A stretch of 64,000 nucleotides of DNA from Granulicella sp. L46. GTDB taxonomy: Bacteria > Acidobacteriota > Terriglobia > Terriglobales > Acidobacteriaceae. The stretch is from positions 191,292 to 255,291 of the forward strand of contig NZ_LMUT01000003.1 of assembly GCF_009765785.1 (NCBI RefSeq), in the 5' to 3' direction. The notes under the pieces are model-generated. The model had not been told where the DNA came from. It ran no database searches and saw only the letters and a list, made by a program, of their open reading frames with translations. Below are positions 50,601-60,351 of the stretch, piece after piece; within the stretch, counting starts at the first letter, position 1, and each line of letters opens with the position of its first letter. The position numbers and the translations under genes were made by a program.

Positions 50601-51224
50601 CTATCGCAAAATTTCAAGGAAGTCTTTCGCAATCTTACCCGGCCGCTCGCCCGTCGTCAGTAGCGCACCAATCACGGCCACCGCATCCGCTCCCGCATCA
50701 ATTACGCTGCGCGCATTCTCGCGCGTAATCCCACCAATCGCCACCAACGGCTTTCGCGTGAGCGCACGTGCCCGCCGCACTCCTTCAAGCCCGACAACCG
50801 GCTGCGTATCTGCTTTGGTTGACGTCGCAAACACCGGCCCGATCGCAATATAGTCCGCCGCCGAGGCATCCGCCTCCACTACCTGGCTGTCGTTATGCGT
50901 CGAAACTCCAATCACCCGCCTCGCACCCAGCACCTTTCGCGCATCGTCCGGCGAGAGATCTTCATGCCCGACGTGCACACCCCAACCCGCCAGCAGCGCC
51001 AGGTCCGGTCGATCATTCATGATCAACTCGCAGCCCGACCCTGCAAACTCAGCAACAATCTCCTTCGCTGCGCGCAGCACCTCGTCCGGCGGCCCACCTT
51101 TATCGCGATACTGCAACATGTTCACCCCGGCCAGCGCCATCCCTCGCGCAAAATCACGGACATTCATCCCATGAGCATCCAGCGTCGCCCTGTCCACAAT
51201 CGCGTAAAGCTTCGGCAGCGTCAT
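50601..51224 (-). CDS. thiE: Thiamine-phosphate synthase
   Basis: This 207-residue TIM-barrel enzyme joins HMP-PP and the thiazole phosphate to give thiamine phosphate. Motifs: 'MLQYRDKGGPPDEVLRAAKE', 'LIMNDRPDLALLAGWGVHVG', 'RVIGVSTHN' and 'AIGPVFATSTKAD'. It begins 2 nt after the accC stop, so it is probably translated from the same mRNA. No other thiamine gene or TPP riboswitch is seen in the window, so control by acc genes would be an unusual pairing. Confidence 0.95.
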   Translation of the reverse strand: MTLPKLYAIVDRATLDAHGMNVRDFARGMALAGVNMLQYRDKGGPPDEVLRAAKEIVAEFAGSGCELIMNDRPDLALLAGWGVHVGHEDLSPDDARKVLGARRVIGVSTHNDSQVVEADASAADYIAIGPVFATSTKADTQPVVGLEGVRRARALTRKPLVAIGGITRENARSVIDAGADAVAVIGALLTTGERPGKIAKDFLEILR

Positions 51225-51226
51225 GC

Positions 51227-52585
51227 TTAAGCCTTCAGCTTCTCCCGCTCCAGGAACCGCTCCATGAACTTCGTATCGAAGTTACCCGACCGAAACTCTT
51301 CATCCGCGAAGATCCGCTGGTGCAGCGGGATCGACGTATGAATTCCCTGCACCACAAACTGGCTCAGCGCCCGCTGCATCTTGTTCATCGCCTCTTCGCG
51401 ATCCTTGCCATGACACACCAGCTTGGCGATCAGCGAATCGTAATACTGCGGCACAACTCCCTCCGCATATTGCGCCGTATCCACGCGCACACCATTGCCA
51501 CCCGGGAGGTTGAAGACGGTAATCTTCCCCGGGCTCGGGATGAATTTCTCCGGATGCTCGGCATTGATGCGGCACTCAATCGCGTGCCCAATCATCTTCG
51601 GTTGCTCAGGCACAATGTCGTGCAGCTTTTCGCCCGCCGCGATGCGCAACTGCGCCTTCACCAAATCCACACCCGTCACCATCTCGGTAACGCAGTGCTC
51701 CACCTGGATACGAGTGTTCATCTCGATGAAGTAAATCGAGCCATCCTCATCCATCAGGAACTCAATCGTTCCGGCATTCCAGTAACCAATATCTTTCAGC
51801 GACCGCCGGATGACCTTAGCCATTTCCTCGCGCTGTTTGGGCGTAATCTGCAGGCTTGGCGCCTCTTCAATCAGCTTCTGATGGCGCCTCTGGATAGAGC
51901 ACTCGCGCTCCCCCAGGCTCATCACATTGCCGTGCTCATCGGCCAGCACCTGGAACTCGATATGCCGCGGCCGCTCAATAAACTTCTCCATGTAGAGTGC
52001 TCCATTGGAAAATGCATTCAGCGCCTCATGCGACGCACTCTGAAACAACGCCGGCAACTCTTCCCTGCTGCGACAAATCCGCATGCCGCGCCCGCCACCA
52101 CCGGCCACTGCCTTCAGCATCACCGGATATCCAACGCTGTTTGCCCATTCCAACGCCGCATCCACATCCTCGATGGCGCCATCGCTACCGGGCAAAATCG
52201 GTACCTTGGCCTTCTTCATCGTCTGCCGCGCCGTGGCTTTCTCACCCATCATCCGCGTAACTTCCGGGGGCGGCCCAATGAACTTAATATTCGACGCGCG
52301 ACAAACTTCGGCGAAGTTCGCGTTCTCGCTCAGCATCCCATAACCCGGATGGATCGCGTCCGCGCCGACAATCTCTGCAGCCGAGATCACCGCCGGCACA
52401 TTGAGATAGCTGTCCTTCGACGGCGGCGGCCCGATACATACCGCCTCATCCGCAAAGCGCACATGCAGGCTGTTACGGTCAGCTTCCGAGTACACCGCAA
52501 CCGTGCGAATTCCCATCTCCTTGCACGCGCTGATCACGCGCAATGCAATCTCCCCGCGATTGGCAATCAATACCTTACGAAACAT
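51227..52585 (-). CDS. accC: Acetyl-CoA carboxylase, biotin carboxylase subunit
   Basis: This 452-residue ATP-grasp enzyme carboxylates the biotin of AccB in the first step of fatty-acid synthesis. It starts '[20 protein letters not shown]'. Other motifs are '[20 protein letters not shown]', '[20 protein letters not shown]', '[20 protein letters not shown]' and '[20 protein letters not shown]'. It lies 53 bp after accB on the same strand. Length is typical. Confidence 0.97.
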   Translation of the reverse strand: MFRKVLIANRGEIALRVISACKEMGIRTVAVYSEADRNSLHVRFADEAVCIGPPPSKDSYLNVPAVISAAEIVGADAIHPGYGMLSENANFAEVCRASNIKFIGPPPEVTRMMGEKATARQTMKKAKVPILPGSDGAIEDVDAALEWANSVGYPVMLKAVAGGGGRGMRICRSREELPALFQSASHEALNAFSNGALYMEKFIERPRHIEFQVLADEHGNVMSLGERECSIQRRHQKLIEEAPSLQITPKQREEMAKVIRRSLKDIGYWNAGTIEFLMDEDGSIYFIEMNTRIQVEHCVTEMVTGVDLVKAQLRIAAGEKLHDIVPEQPKMIGHAIECRINAEHPEKFIPSPGKITVFNLPGGNGVRVDTAQYAEGVVPQYYDSLIAKLVCHGKDREEAMNKMQRALSQFVVQGIHTSIPLHQRIFADEEFRSGNFDTKFMERFLEREKLKA

Positions 52586-52638
52586 GCTTTGCCCTTGCTC
52601 TTCTTCCTGGAATCAGATGTCGACGGTGACGCCGTCAG

Positions 52639-53181
52639 CTACTTGACTGCGAATAGCGGCTGCCCATATTCCACAGGCTGTTCCCGCTTTACAAACACAT
52701 GCACGATTTTTCCTGCGGCATCGCTTTCGATCTCGTTCATCAGCTTCATAGCTTCAACGATGCAAAGCACCTTGCCGACCGCAACCGTATCACCAACCTG
52801 CACAAACGCCGGCGAGTCCGGAGAGGGCGACTCATAAAATGTGCCCACAATCGGAGACTTCACAATATGCGCGCCGGCCCATGGATCAGCCTCGGCCGCA
52901 GATGCCTCAGGTACTGCCGCTGACGCAGCGATGCTTACCGGCGCCGCTGCTGGAGCCGGAGTTGCCGCAGGCGCTGGAGCCGCACTGCCCTTCGCCGCTG
53001 TCAGCAACGCCGCCATCTGCGCCGGATCGATTCCCGGTGCAGCGGCAGGGGTCTCGCCCGCAAAGCGCAACCCCACCTTCAGATCCGGCCGCTCCATCTC
53101 AAACTCGGCGATCCCATTGGCCTTGAGAAACTCGACCAATTCTTTCAACTCGCGCAAATCGTTACCTTCCGTACCAGCCAT
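52639..53181 (-). CDS. accB: Acetyl-CoA carboxylase, biotin carboxyl carrier protein
   Basis: This 180-residue protein has an N-terminal helix pair ('LRELKELVEFLKANGIAEFE'), an Ala/Pro-rich linker (about 45-95) and the biotinyl domain. The biotinylated Lys146 lies in 'CIVEAMKLMNEIES'. It is the carrier partner of accC, 53 bp upstream of it. The accA/accD subunits are not in this window. Confidence 0.96.
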   Translation of the reverse strand: MAGTEGNDLRELKELVEFLKANGIAEFEMERPDLKVGLRFAGETPAAAPGIDPAQMAALLTAAKGSAAPAPAATPAPAAAPVSIAASAAVPEASAAEADPWAGAHIVKSPIVGTFYESPSPDSPAFVQVGDTVAVGKVLCIVEAMKLMNEIESDAAGKIVHVFVKREQPVEYGQPLFAVK

Positions 53182-53228
53182 GCGTTCCTACTCCTGGAAA
53201 ATTCTTTTTCCTAACTCTCAATTCAGCT

Positions 53229-54401
53229 TTACAGCTCGATCCAATCCTTCGGACTGGCGGCCGTCAGCAGCTCGTGGCCGCTCTTCGTTACCAGCACCAT
53301 ATCTTCGATGCGCACCCCAAAGGCCTTCGCAACCGGGTGCCCCTTTTTCGTGCGGGAGCCGGGCCGCCGAGCCTTAAGCGCAGCCCCACTAGAAAGATAC
53401 GCCCCCGGCTCAATCGTAATCACCATGCCCGGCTCCAGCACCTGTTCCTGCCTCGCTGCAATCCTCGGTCCCTCGTGAATCTCCAGCCCAACGCCGTGCC
53501 CGGTTGAGTGCGAGAATTCCTTCTCCAACCCCGCCTTCCGCAACACCGAACGCGCAGCTTCATCTACCTCGCTACAGCGAACCCCAGGCGAAACAGCCGC
53601 AATCGCCGCCTCCTGAGCTTCCAGCACCGAATGATACACGTCCCACTCGCGCTCGCTGGGCCGCCCAAGGTGCACCGTCCGCGTCATGTCCGAGCAATAA
53701 CCACCCAGCAGCACCCCAAAATCCAGCGTCACAAAACCCTGCGCGGGCAGCTTTGCCGCTGTAGCCCGACCATGAGGGAGCGCCGAGCGCTCTCCGCTCG
53801 CCACAATCGTCTCGAAACTCATGGCCTCCACTCCGGCCAGCCGGGCCATGAACTCCAGCTGCGCGGCCACCTGCGTCTCTCCAACTCCGGGAATCAAATA
53901 CTGCAGCACCGCGCTAAAAAGACCGCACCCCACCGCGGCTGCCTTGCGCATGCGCACAATCTCGTCCTCGTCCTTCACCTGGCGAATCCGTGCCACCAAG
54001 CCATCGGTGGCCACAAAAAAACTTCGTCTCATCGGCGCGGGCACAGCCTTGAGCGCTTGATTTACAGCCTTCTTCATCAACTCCAGCGCCGCCACACTGG
54101 TCTGCGCGGCATCGAACGCGCATTTCTTAACGCCCGCTGCCGCCAGCCACTCCACCGCCTGCACGCCTGGCGATCGCTTGTCGATCACCAACCGCAGCCC
54201 GTTCACCTCAGCCTTCGCCTGCGTCGTATATCGCCCATCTGTAAACAAGGCAGCCCGTCCACCGGCCAGCGCGACCGCTCCACTAGAGCCGGTAAATCCG
54301 CTTAGGTAGCGAACATCGGGGGCGTGCGTTACCAGCAGCGCTTCCGCTCCAGCCCGCAGCGCAGCCTGCATCGCCTGCTTCCGTCTTGCCCTTTCGCGCA
54401 T
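53229..54401 (-). CDS. M24 metallopeptidase (Xaa-Pro aminopeptidase-like)
   Basis: This 390-residue protein has a creatinase-like N-terminal domain and a pita-bread peptidase domain. Metal ligands are visible: two Asp in '[20 protein letters not shown]', His in '[13 protein letters not shown]', Glu in '[11 protein letters not shown]' and Glu in '[11 protein letters not shown]'. Compared with usual PepP/PepQ, there is an insertion of about 20 basic residues ('[20 protein letters not shown]') between the last two ligands. It removes N-terminal residues before proline, in the cytoplasm. It is first in a leftward run with accB, accC and thiE. The divergent metallophosphoesterase starts 87 bp away. 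Confidence 0.93.
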   Translation of the reverse strand: MRERARRKQAMQAALRAGAEALLVTHAPDVRYLSGFTGSSGAVALAGGRAALFTDGRYTTQAKAEVNGLRLVIDKRSPGVQAVEWLAAAGVKKCAFDAAQTSVAALELMKKAVNQALKAVPAPMRRSFFVATDGLVARIRQVKDEDEIVRMRKAAAVGCGLFSAVLQYLIPGVGETQVAAQLEFMARLAGVEAMSFETIVASGERSALPHGRATAAKLPAQGFVTLDFGVLLGGYCSDMTRTVHLGRPSEREWDVYHSVLEAQEAAIAAVSPGVRCSEVDEAARSVLRKAGLEKEFSHSTGHGVGLEIHEGPRIAARQEQVLEPGMVITIEPGAYLSSGAALKARRPGSRTKKGHPVAKAFGVRIEDMVLVTKSGHELLTAASPKDWIEL

Positions 54402-54488
54402 CCCCCCATTTTACCCGCGCTTCGCATCCTTCACACCGGCGATGCCTTAGTCGTTACCCTCAACGCGTGTTAGCCGCTATCATGAAGT

Positions 54489-55460
54489 ATGCATCAAGGT
54501 TCGACCCCCACCGGCCAACCAGAATCGCACCACCTCACCCGCCGCGGTTTCCTTGGTGCCACACTCGCAGCTGCAGGCCTCGGCGTCGCCGTTTACTCGG
54601 GAACCCACGCGCGCCACGAGTTCGAAATCACGCGCCTCACCATCCCTATCCGCGATCTCCCCGACGGCTTCGAGAACTTCCGCATCGTTCAAATTAGCGA
54701 CATCCACCTCGAAGAGTTCACCGAAGCCTATTTCCTCGAGCAGATGGTCGCCCAGACCAACGCGATGGCGCCAGATCTCGTCCTGGTCACGGGTGATTTT
54801 GTCAGCCGCGGCCCACTCTCTCTCGCGGCCTCCTGGCGCGCCGCCGGCTTAGCCGCCGAAATCCTCTCCACCCTCAAAGCCCCCCAGCGCTTCGGCATTC
54901 TCGGCAACCACGACGTCAACGTCGGCGCCGATCACGTCATTCCGCCCCTCGAAGCCCACGGAACCCCCATCCTCGTCGACAGCTATTTCCCCCTCGAGCG
55001 CGGCCGTGATGTTATCTGGCTGTGCGGCGCTAACGACGCCGGAACCCGCACCCCCGACCTCAACTTCGCGATCCCCCCAAACCCGCGCGCACCCGTCATC
55101 TTCATGTGCCACGAGCCGGACTACGTCGAGAACGTCATCCTTCACCCTCGGTTCCCGCTCATCGATCTCATGCTCTCTGGCCACTCACATGGCGGCCAGA
55201 TACGCCTCCCCATCCTTGGCCCGCTCATTCTGCCGCCCATGGGTCAGAAGTACGTCGAAGGCATGTTCCAGTTCGACCACATGCAGCTGTATGTGAACCG
55301 AGGCATCGGCACGGTAGGCCTTCCCTTCCGCCTCAACTGTCCCGCCGAACTCACCCATTTCACCCTGGTAAGAGCCGCAGAGTCAGCGCTTGCCCCGGCA
55401 CCCGCTACCGCGCGCTGGCCACGGGCTTCTTCTTCGCGGGCTCGACTGCCGCGCTCTTAG
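54489..55460 (+). CDS. Tat-exported metallophosphoesterase
   Basis: This 323-residue protein has a twin-arginine signal ('HLTRRGFLGATLAAAGLGVA', Arg18-Arg19). The calcineurin-type fold carries all metal motifs: 'VQISDIHLEEF', 'LVTGDFVSRG', 'GNHDVNVGAD' and 'LSGHSHGGQIRLP'. Relatives (YkuE-like) hydrolyse phosphodiesters or UDP-diacylglucosamine-like lipids; the substrate here is open. The C-terminal 15-20 residues (Ala/Pro/Arg-rich) are encoded antisense to the end of the HTH gene at 55405-55665. Confidence 0.92.
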   Translation: MHQGSTPTGQPESHHLTRRGFLGATLAAAGLGVAVYSGTHARHEFEITRLTIPIRDLPDGFENFRIVQISDIHLEEFTEAYFLEQMVAQTNAMAPDLVLVTGDFVSRGPLSLAASWRAAGLAAEILSTLKAPQRFGILGNHDVNVGADHVIPPLEAHGTPILVDSYFPLERGRDVIWLCGANDAGTRTPDLNFAIPPNPRAPVIFMCHEPDYVENVILHPRFPLIDLMLSGHSHGGQIRLPILGPLILPPMGQKYVEGMFQFDHMQLYVNRGIGTVGLPFRLNCPAELTHFTLVRAAESALAPAPATARWPRASSSRARLPRS

Positions 55461-55665
55461 GCGCAACCCCACTCTTCACGTCCATCCAGTTATCCAGCAG
55501 GCTCTTGCGAAACCGCCACCGGTTCCCCAACTTGAACGCAGGCACAAAGCCCTCGGACGCATAGCGGTACAACGTATCCCCGCTGATCCCGAGGTAGTCC
55601 GCGGCCTGGCGAATATCCATCACCTCGCGGAGCGCCAGCTGTCCTTGTGTTGTTCCCGCTGCCAT
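55405..55665 (-). CDS. Excisionase-like helix-turn-helix protein
   Basis: This 86-residue protein starts at the ATG at 55665 (GGAG 8 nt upstream); the open frame extends to 55734 but the ribosome-binding site fits here. The sequence 'MDIRQAADYLGISGDTLYRY' and 'VPAFKLGNRWRFRKSLLDNW' is a MerR/excisionase-type HTH_17 domain. The tail 'EPAKKKPVASAR' is basic. Its 3' end overlaps the metallophosphoesterase gene by 56 bp, tail to tail. No integrase is nearby, so it is likely a stand-alone DNA-binding regulator. Confidence 0.85.
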   Translation of the reverse strand: MAAGTTQGQLALREVMDIRQAADYLGISGDTLYRYASEGFVPAFKLGNRWRFRKSLLDNWMDVKSGVAPKSAAVEPAKKKPVASAR

Positions 55666-55903
55666 GAACATCTCCAGTCGTCGGTGAATCTTCCGGTATC
55701 GCCTGCGTACCCCTTGTTCTACCTGCTTTTCCACAGGCAGACAAGGTCTTTGTTTGGCGTCCGTTATGCTTCGCCACTGTTAATCAATTGATACATAGCT
55801 CCGATTGCCGTGGACCAGCTCCACCAGCTCGCAGAAACGATTGAAAACAAGGAAGATATATCTATTTTCTCGATCTGAGCGCATGCTGTGAAGTCGCCTT
55901 CTC

Positions 55904-58468
55904 CTATTCGCGCGAATCGGGAGGCTTGACGCTCTTCTTCGGCTCCCACTTCTTGCGCGCCGGCGCCGACGCAGCCGTATCTCCCAGTTCGGGCCCACTC
56001 GACACATCTGCCGCCACTTCAGGAACCGCCTCAACTGCCGCCGTCTCAGCAATCTGAGGCGTGCTCGCGATTGGCTCAGTGGATGTCCCCGACACCTTCG
56101 GCGTCCACTTCTTGCGCACCACTGCGGGCACCTGCCCGCCTCGTGTCTCCGTCGCTGCCACAGTATTTACTTCAGGCTCAATCTTTTGTTCCTGCACCCC
56201 AACGTCAATCAACGCCTCACTCTCCGTTGCGGAGACTGCAGCCTTCGGCGTCCACTTCTTACGCGCAACAACTGGCGCCGCGGCCTCCGGCATCTCCGCT
56301 ACGGCAGCAGCATTTGCTACAGGCTCAACGGTCGACTCGAACACCGGCTCTTTAGCTCTCGCCACAACCTCCACCGAAGCCTCAACCGCCGCAGCGAGCC
56401 CCCGCGACTCCGCCGAACTCTGCGCGACGATCTCGCCAGCCCGCCGCAGCACGCTCTCCAGCATCAGCTCGGCAACGTCCTTCACCGCAATCCCGCCCTC
56501 ACCCTTCCCCGGCGTGCTCTCCAGCATGCTCTTGCAGAACGGGCATCCCACGGCCAACACCTTCTCCTCGTTGTGCCCCGCCAGCCGCCCCTCCGCCTCG
56601 CGATACCGGTTGTCCGAAATCCTCTCGTCTCCCGCCTCTTCTTCCTTCCAGAACTGCGCACCACCCGCCCCGCAGCAGAACGAGTTCTCCCGTTTCCGCT
56701 CCAGCTCCACAAAATCGTTCGTCAACACCTTCAGCACATTCCGCGGCGCGTCATACACCCCGCTATGCCGCCCCAGGTAACACGGATCGTGATACGTAAC
56801 CGAAGACTCGGTCGCCTCCACCTCCAGCCTTCCATCCGCCACCAGCGACTCCAGATACTCGGTGTGGTGGACCACCTTAAAGTCGCCGCCAATCTGCCGA
56901 TACTCCTTGCCAATCGTATTCATGCAATGCGGACACGTCGCCACAATCAACTTCGGCCGCACCGTCGTCAGTGTCGCAACATTCTGGTCTGCGAGCTGCC
57001 GGTAGAGATATTCATTCCCCGCCCGCCGCGCCGTATCTCCCGTGCAACACTCTTTCTTCCCCAACACCGCAAAGTTAACCTTCGCCCGCGTTAGCAACTG
57101 AACAAACGCCCGCGCCGTCTTCTGCGACTGCGGATCATAACTAGCCGCACATCCCACCCAATACAAAACATCCGGCTCCGGATTCTCCTCGATCGTCGGC
57201 ACCACCAACCCGTCCGCCCATTCCAGCCGCTTCTCGTGGCCAATCCCCCAAGGATTACTCGCCCGCTCCATCCCCCGAAACGCCGTCTGCAACTGCGCAG
57301 GAAACTCGCCCTCCATCATCACCTGCTGCCGCCGTATATCGATGATGTCCAGCATCTGCTCATTCTGTGTCGGACAAACTTCCATACACGCGCCACACGT
57401 TGTGCAGGCCCAAGCCGCCTCCGCCGACAGCGCAAACTGCAGCAGCGGCCGTGGGCTCTCCCCGCCCTTTTCAAATACCACGCCCGCCCGTGCCAGCGAG
57501 TTCAACTCCATCCGCTTATTGATCTCAAACGCAGCCGGGCTCAGCGACTTCCCGGTAGCCGACGCCGGACAAACATCCTGGCACCGGTTGCACTGAATAC
57601 ACGCATAAGCATCGAGCAGCCGAGGCCACCCAAGATCCTCCAATCGCTTCGCCCCCAGCTTCGGCTCTTCGGTCTCGAGGTTCACATCCAAAGCCGGCAG
57701 CACACCAGACGAAGCCTCACGCGCCACCAAATACTTAGTCGAAGCCATAAATAAATGCACATGCTTCGTGTACGGGAAATACATCAGGAACAGCAGCACA
57801 CTCCCCAGCGCACCCCAGTACCCAAAAAACCTCCACGCCTCAGCGTTCGCCGGAGTAAATGCATGCGACAGCAGCGAAGCAAACGGCTGAAACCGATCCC
57901 GCCCCTCAATCGCCAGCTTCGCCCCCGCACCCACTGCCCGGCTCCCCACATGAAACAAAATGAACGCCGAAACAATCAGCGAGTCCCGCGAAATATACCG
58001 CCGCCCCACATCCTCATGCAGCATCGTCCGTTCATTGAACCGAAAATCCCGTTTGCTAGGCAGCAAGAATCGCCGCACAACCAGCGCCACCACGCCAACC
58101 AGCACCAGCAAGCTCAGCACATCCGCCGCAAGGTTATAAGCCGCCCCAACCCAGCTTCCCGATGAGATAGAAACCGGAAGATACCCCTCCACCGCATCTA
58201 CAAAGTTCACCAGAATATAAAACGTGAACCCATAAAAAATGAACGAGTGAAAGAAGCTAATCCAGGGCCGCTTCTTGAACGTCCGCGTCTGCAACAGCGT
58301 AGTCGTCAGCGCGTACCAAACCCTCACCCACACCCGATCCCACCGCAAGTCCGCGTCCGCGCGCCCCCGCGCAATCCGCCGATACAGCCGATAGAATCCC
58401 CACGCCCCCAATCCACCTGTAATCCCCGCGAACACCAGGAAGGCAATCTTCTGCGCCAAAGGAAGCAT
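55904..58468 (-). CDS. Membrane Fe-S oxidoreductase for ETF (EtfD-like)
   Basis: This 854-residue protein has an N-terminal NarI-like membrane domain with about five helices (1-240). Two 4Fe-4S motifs ('CIQCNRCQDVCP' near 290, 'CTTCGACMEVCP' near 356) follow. Two CCG domains ('CCTGDTAR' near 476, 'CCGAGGAQ' near 594) match heterodisulfide-reductase-type cysteine-rich domains. It should pass electrons from reduced ETF to quinone. The last 150 residues are an Ala/Glu-rich tail with three copies of RKKWTPK or RKKWEPK (near 736, 783 and 837). It is 39 bp downstream of etfA, in the same operon. Confidence 0.88.
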   Translation of the reverse strand: MLPLAQKIAFLVFAGITGGLGAWGFYRLYRRIARGRADADLRWDRVWVRVWYALTTTLLQTRTFKKRPWISFFHSFIFYGFTFYILVNFVDAVEGYLPVSISSGSWVGAAYNLAADVLSLLVLVGVVALVVRRFLLPSKRDFRFNERTMLHEDVGRRYISRDSLIVSAFILFHVGSRAVGAGAKLAIEGRDRFQPFASLLSHAFTPANAEAWRFFGYWGALGSVLLFLMYFPYTKHVHLFMASTKYLVAREASSGVLPALDVNLETEEPKLGAKRLEDLGWPRLLDAYACIQCNRCQDVCPASATGKSLSPAAFEINKRMELNSLARAGVVFEKGGESPRPLLQFALSAEAAWACTTCGACMEVCPTQNEQMLDIIDIRRQQVMMEGEFPAQLQTAFRGMERASNPWGIGHEKRLEWADGLVVPTIEENPEPDVLYWVGCAASYDPQSQKTARAFVQLLTRAKVNFAVLGKKECCTGDTARRAGNEYLYRQLADQNVATLTTVRPKLIVATCPHCMNTIGKEYRQIGGDFKVVHHTEYLESLVADGRLEVEATESSVTYHDPCYLGRHSGVYDAPRNVLKVLTNDFVELERKRENSFCCGAGGAQFWKEEEAGDERISDNRYREAEGRLAGHNEEKVLAVGCPFCKSMLESTPGKGEGGIAVKDVAELMLESVLRRAGEIVAQSSAESRGLAAAVEASVEVVARAKEPVFESTVEPVANAAAVAEMPEAAAPVVARKKWTPKAAVSATESEALIDVGVQEQKIEPEVNTVAATETRGGQVPAVVRKKWTPKVSGTSTEPIASTPQIAETAAVEAVPEVAADVSSGPELGDTAASAPARKKWEPKKSVKPPDSRE

Positions 58469-58507
58469 CCGTACTCACTCCTGCATCGCGTTGCGGTGCG
58501 CGCTCGC

Positions 58508-59458
58508 TTACTTGCGCAGTTCCTGAATCATCGCAGGCACAATCTCTTTCACATCGCCCACAATGCCGTAGTCCGCGATCTTAAAGATCGGAGCATCCCC
58601 GTCCTTATTGATCGCCACAATACACTTGCTCTTGTTCATCCCGGAAAGATGCTGCACCGCCCCCGAGATCCCAACAGCAATATAAGCCTTAGGCTGCACC
58701 GTCTTCCCCGTCTGCCCCACCTGTTCCGAGTAAGGCCTCCACCCTGCATCTACCACCGCGCGCGTAGCTCCAACCGCAGCTCCCAACTGGTCCGCCAAAC
58801 CTTCCACAAGCTGTACAAATCCCTCCGGAGTTCCAACGCCTCGCCCACCCGAGACCACAATATCAGCCTCGATCAACGCAATCCTTCCCGTCTTCTCCTT
58901 CGTGCTTCCCGTGACCACCAGCCGCCTCTTCGGCAGCTCCAAATCCACATCGAACTGCTCGGCTGCAGTCGTCCCCGGCACCGCCGGCGCGAACGCCCCA
59001 GCCTTCACCGTCACCACCACCACCGGCGCCTTCGCCTCCACGCGCTCGGTCACGCGCGTAAGAAAGGTGTAGTGCTCGGCATGAAGCACGCCCCCCTCAT
59101 CCTTCAAGCTCATCACATCCTCAAGCAGCGGCGCATCCAACTTCACCGCGACCCGCGGACTATACTCCCGTCCACTGCGGCTCCCCGCAATCAGCACCAC
59201 CTCCGCCTCACCCTCGGCAGCAATCTGCGCCACCGCCGCCGACCAAACCTCCGCATCATATTGCGCCAACTCAGCAGAATCCCCCACCAACACCTGGTCC
59301 GCAATCAGGGCAGCACTCGCAGCCACCGAAGCCACACCACTCCCCAGCACCAGAGCCGTCACGCCACCTTCACGTTTCAACCCGCGCGCCGCCGAAGCCA
59401 ACTCATACGCACTCTTGCTCAACTTCCCATTCGCGTGTTCCGCAACAATCAAAATCAT
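58508..59458 (-). CDS. etfA: Electron transfer flavoprotein, alpha subunit
   Basis: This 316-residue protein carries the FAD-binding C-terminal signature '[20 protein letters not shown]', '[20 protein letters not shown]', '[20 protein letters not shown]', 'GAVQHLSGM' and '[19 protein letters not shown]'. With EtfB it accepts electrons from acyl-CoA dehydrogenases. It overlaps etfB by 4 nt and precedes the Fe-S oxidoreductase gene by 39 bp. Confidence 0.97.
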   Translation of the reverse strand: MILIVAEHANGKLSKSAYELASAARGLKREGGVTALVLGSGVASVAASAALIADQVLVGDSAELAQYDAEVWSAAVAQIAAEGEAEVVLIAGSRSGREYSPRVAVKLDAPLLEDVMSLKDEGGVLHAEHYTFLTRVTERVEAKAPVVVVTVKAGAFAPAVPGTTAAEQFDVDLELPKRRLVVTGSTKEKTGRIALIEADIVVSGGRGVGTPEGFVQLVEGLADQLGAAVGATRAVVDAGWRPYSEQVGQTGKTVQPKAYIAVGISGAVQHLSGMNKSKCIVAINKDGDAPIFKIADYGIVGDVKEIVPAMIQELRK

Positions 59459-60213
59459 GCAATCACCCCAGCGTCTTCCCGCAACATCTTCACCAGCTGC
59501 GCCGCAGCGCCAGCCGCATCCTTACCATCCAGAATCTTCTTCAGTCGTTCCTTCACCTGGATCTCCACGCCGTTCACCTTCACCTTTGGCGCCGCGCCGT
59601 AAGCCTCCAGTGTTTCCTTGCGAATCTCTTTCTTCTTCGACTTCATGATGTTCGGCAGCGTCGGATACCGCGGCTCATTCAACCCCTGCTGTGTCGTCAC
59701 CACCGCCGGCAGCACCACCTCAAACGACTCGCTCCCCTCATCCGCCTCATGTTTCCCCACCAGCGTCGACCCCTTCAATTCCAGCGCGCTCGTCCACGTA
59801 GCCTGGGGCCACCCCAGCCGCTCCGCCGTCGCCGCGCCGAGCGCCTGGCTATCCCAATCCGCCTCCTGCCCACCACAGAAGATCAGCTCCGCCCCCTCAG
59901 CCTTCGCAATCTGTGCCATGACAGCACTCAGCGCAATCGCATCAAGCGACACATCCGTCACCACGTGAATGCCACGATCCGCGCCCATCGCCAGCGCCGT
60001 GCGCAACGCTTCTTCTGCCCGCGCTGGCCCCACCGACACAGCCACAATCTCCGCCTCCGCGCCCGCCTCGCGTAACCGCAGCGCCTCCTCGACGCCATAC
60101 TCATCCATCGTGTCCATCACCAGCTTGCTGCCTTCTAATTCCACCGCGCCATTGCGCACGCGGACACTCTCTTCCGCGTCCAGCACCTGGCGTATCAACG
60201 TCAAAATCCGCAT
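59455..60213 (-). CDS. etfB: Electron transfer flavoprotein, beta subunit
   Basis: This 252-residue protein contains the AMP-binding region ('[20 protein letters not shown]', '[19 protein letters not shown]') and '[20 protein letters not shown]', '[14 protein letters not shown]', '[20 protein letters not shown]'. It partners EtfA in electron transfer from dehydrogenases. It is first in the leftward operon, divergent from an acyl-CoA dehydrogenase gene 138 bp away. Confidence 0.97.
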   Translation of the reverse strand: MRILTLIRQVLDAEESVRVRNGAVELEGSKLVMDTMDEYGVEEALRLREAGAEAEIVAVSVGPARAEEALRTALAMGADRGIHVVTDVSLDAIALSAVMAQIAKAEGAELIFCGGQEADWDSQALGAATAERLGWPQATWTSALELKGSTLVGKHEADEGSESFEVVLPAVVTTQQGLNEPRYPTLPNIMKSKKKEIRKETLEAYGAAPKVKVNGVEIQVKERLKKILDGKDAAGAAAQLVKMLREDAGVIA

Positions 60214-60301
60214 CGAACCAACTCCTGCCTATCCCGTTACGCGCCAATCCACTACGATTACAGCGCACAAACTTGTCTGTCTCACTGCTGATCTGTTAAT
60301 T

Positions 60302-60313
60302 TACCCTCGGGTA
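60302..60313. promoter_or_regulatory. Palindrome between etfB and acyl-CoA dehydrogenase
   Basis: TACCC-TC-GGGTA is a perfect 5-bp inverted repeat with a 2-bp centre in the divergent promoter region of the ETF operon and the dehydrogenase gene. It could be a site for a fatty-acid-responsive regulator; no regulator gene is adjacent. Confidence 0.35.
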
Positions 60314-60351
60314 GAATAACTACGCAACCCCTTCCCGGAGAATCCAGCCCC

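Noticed and set aside
55405-55665. Prophage excisionase
   Set aside because: The HTH type is shared by excisionases and chromosomal regulators; no phage genes are present nearby.
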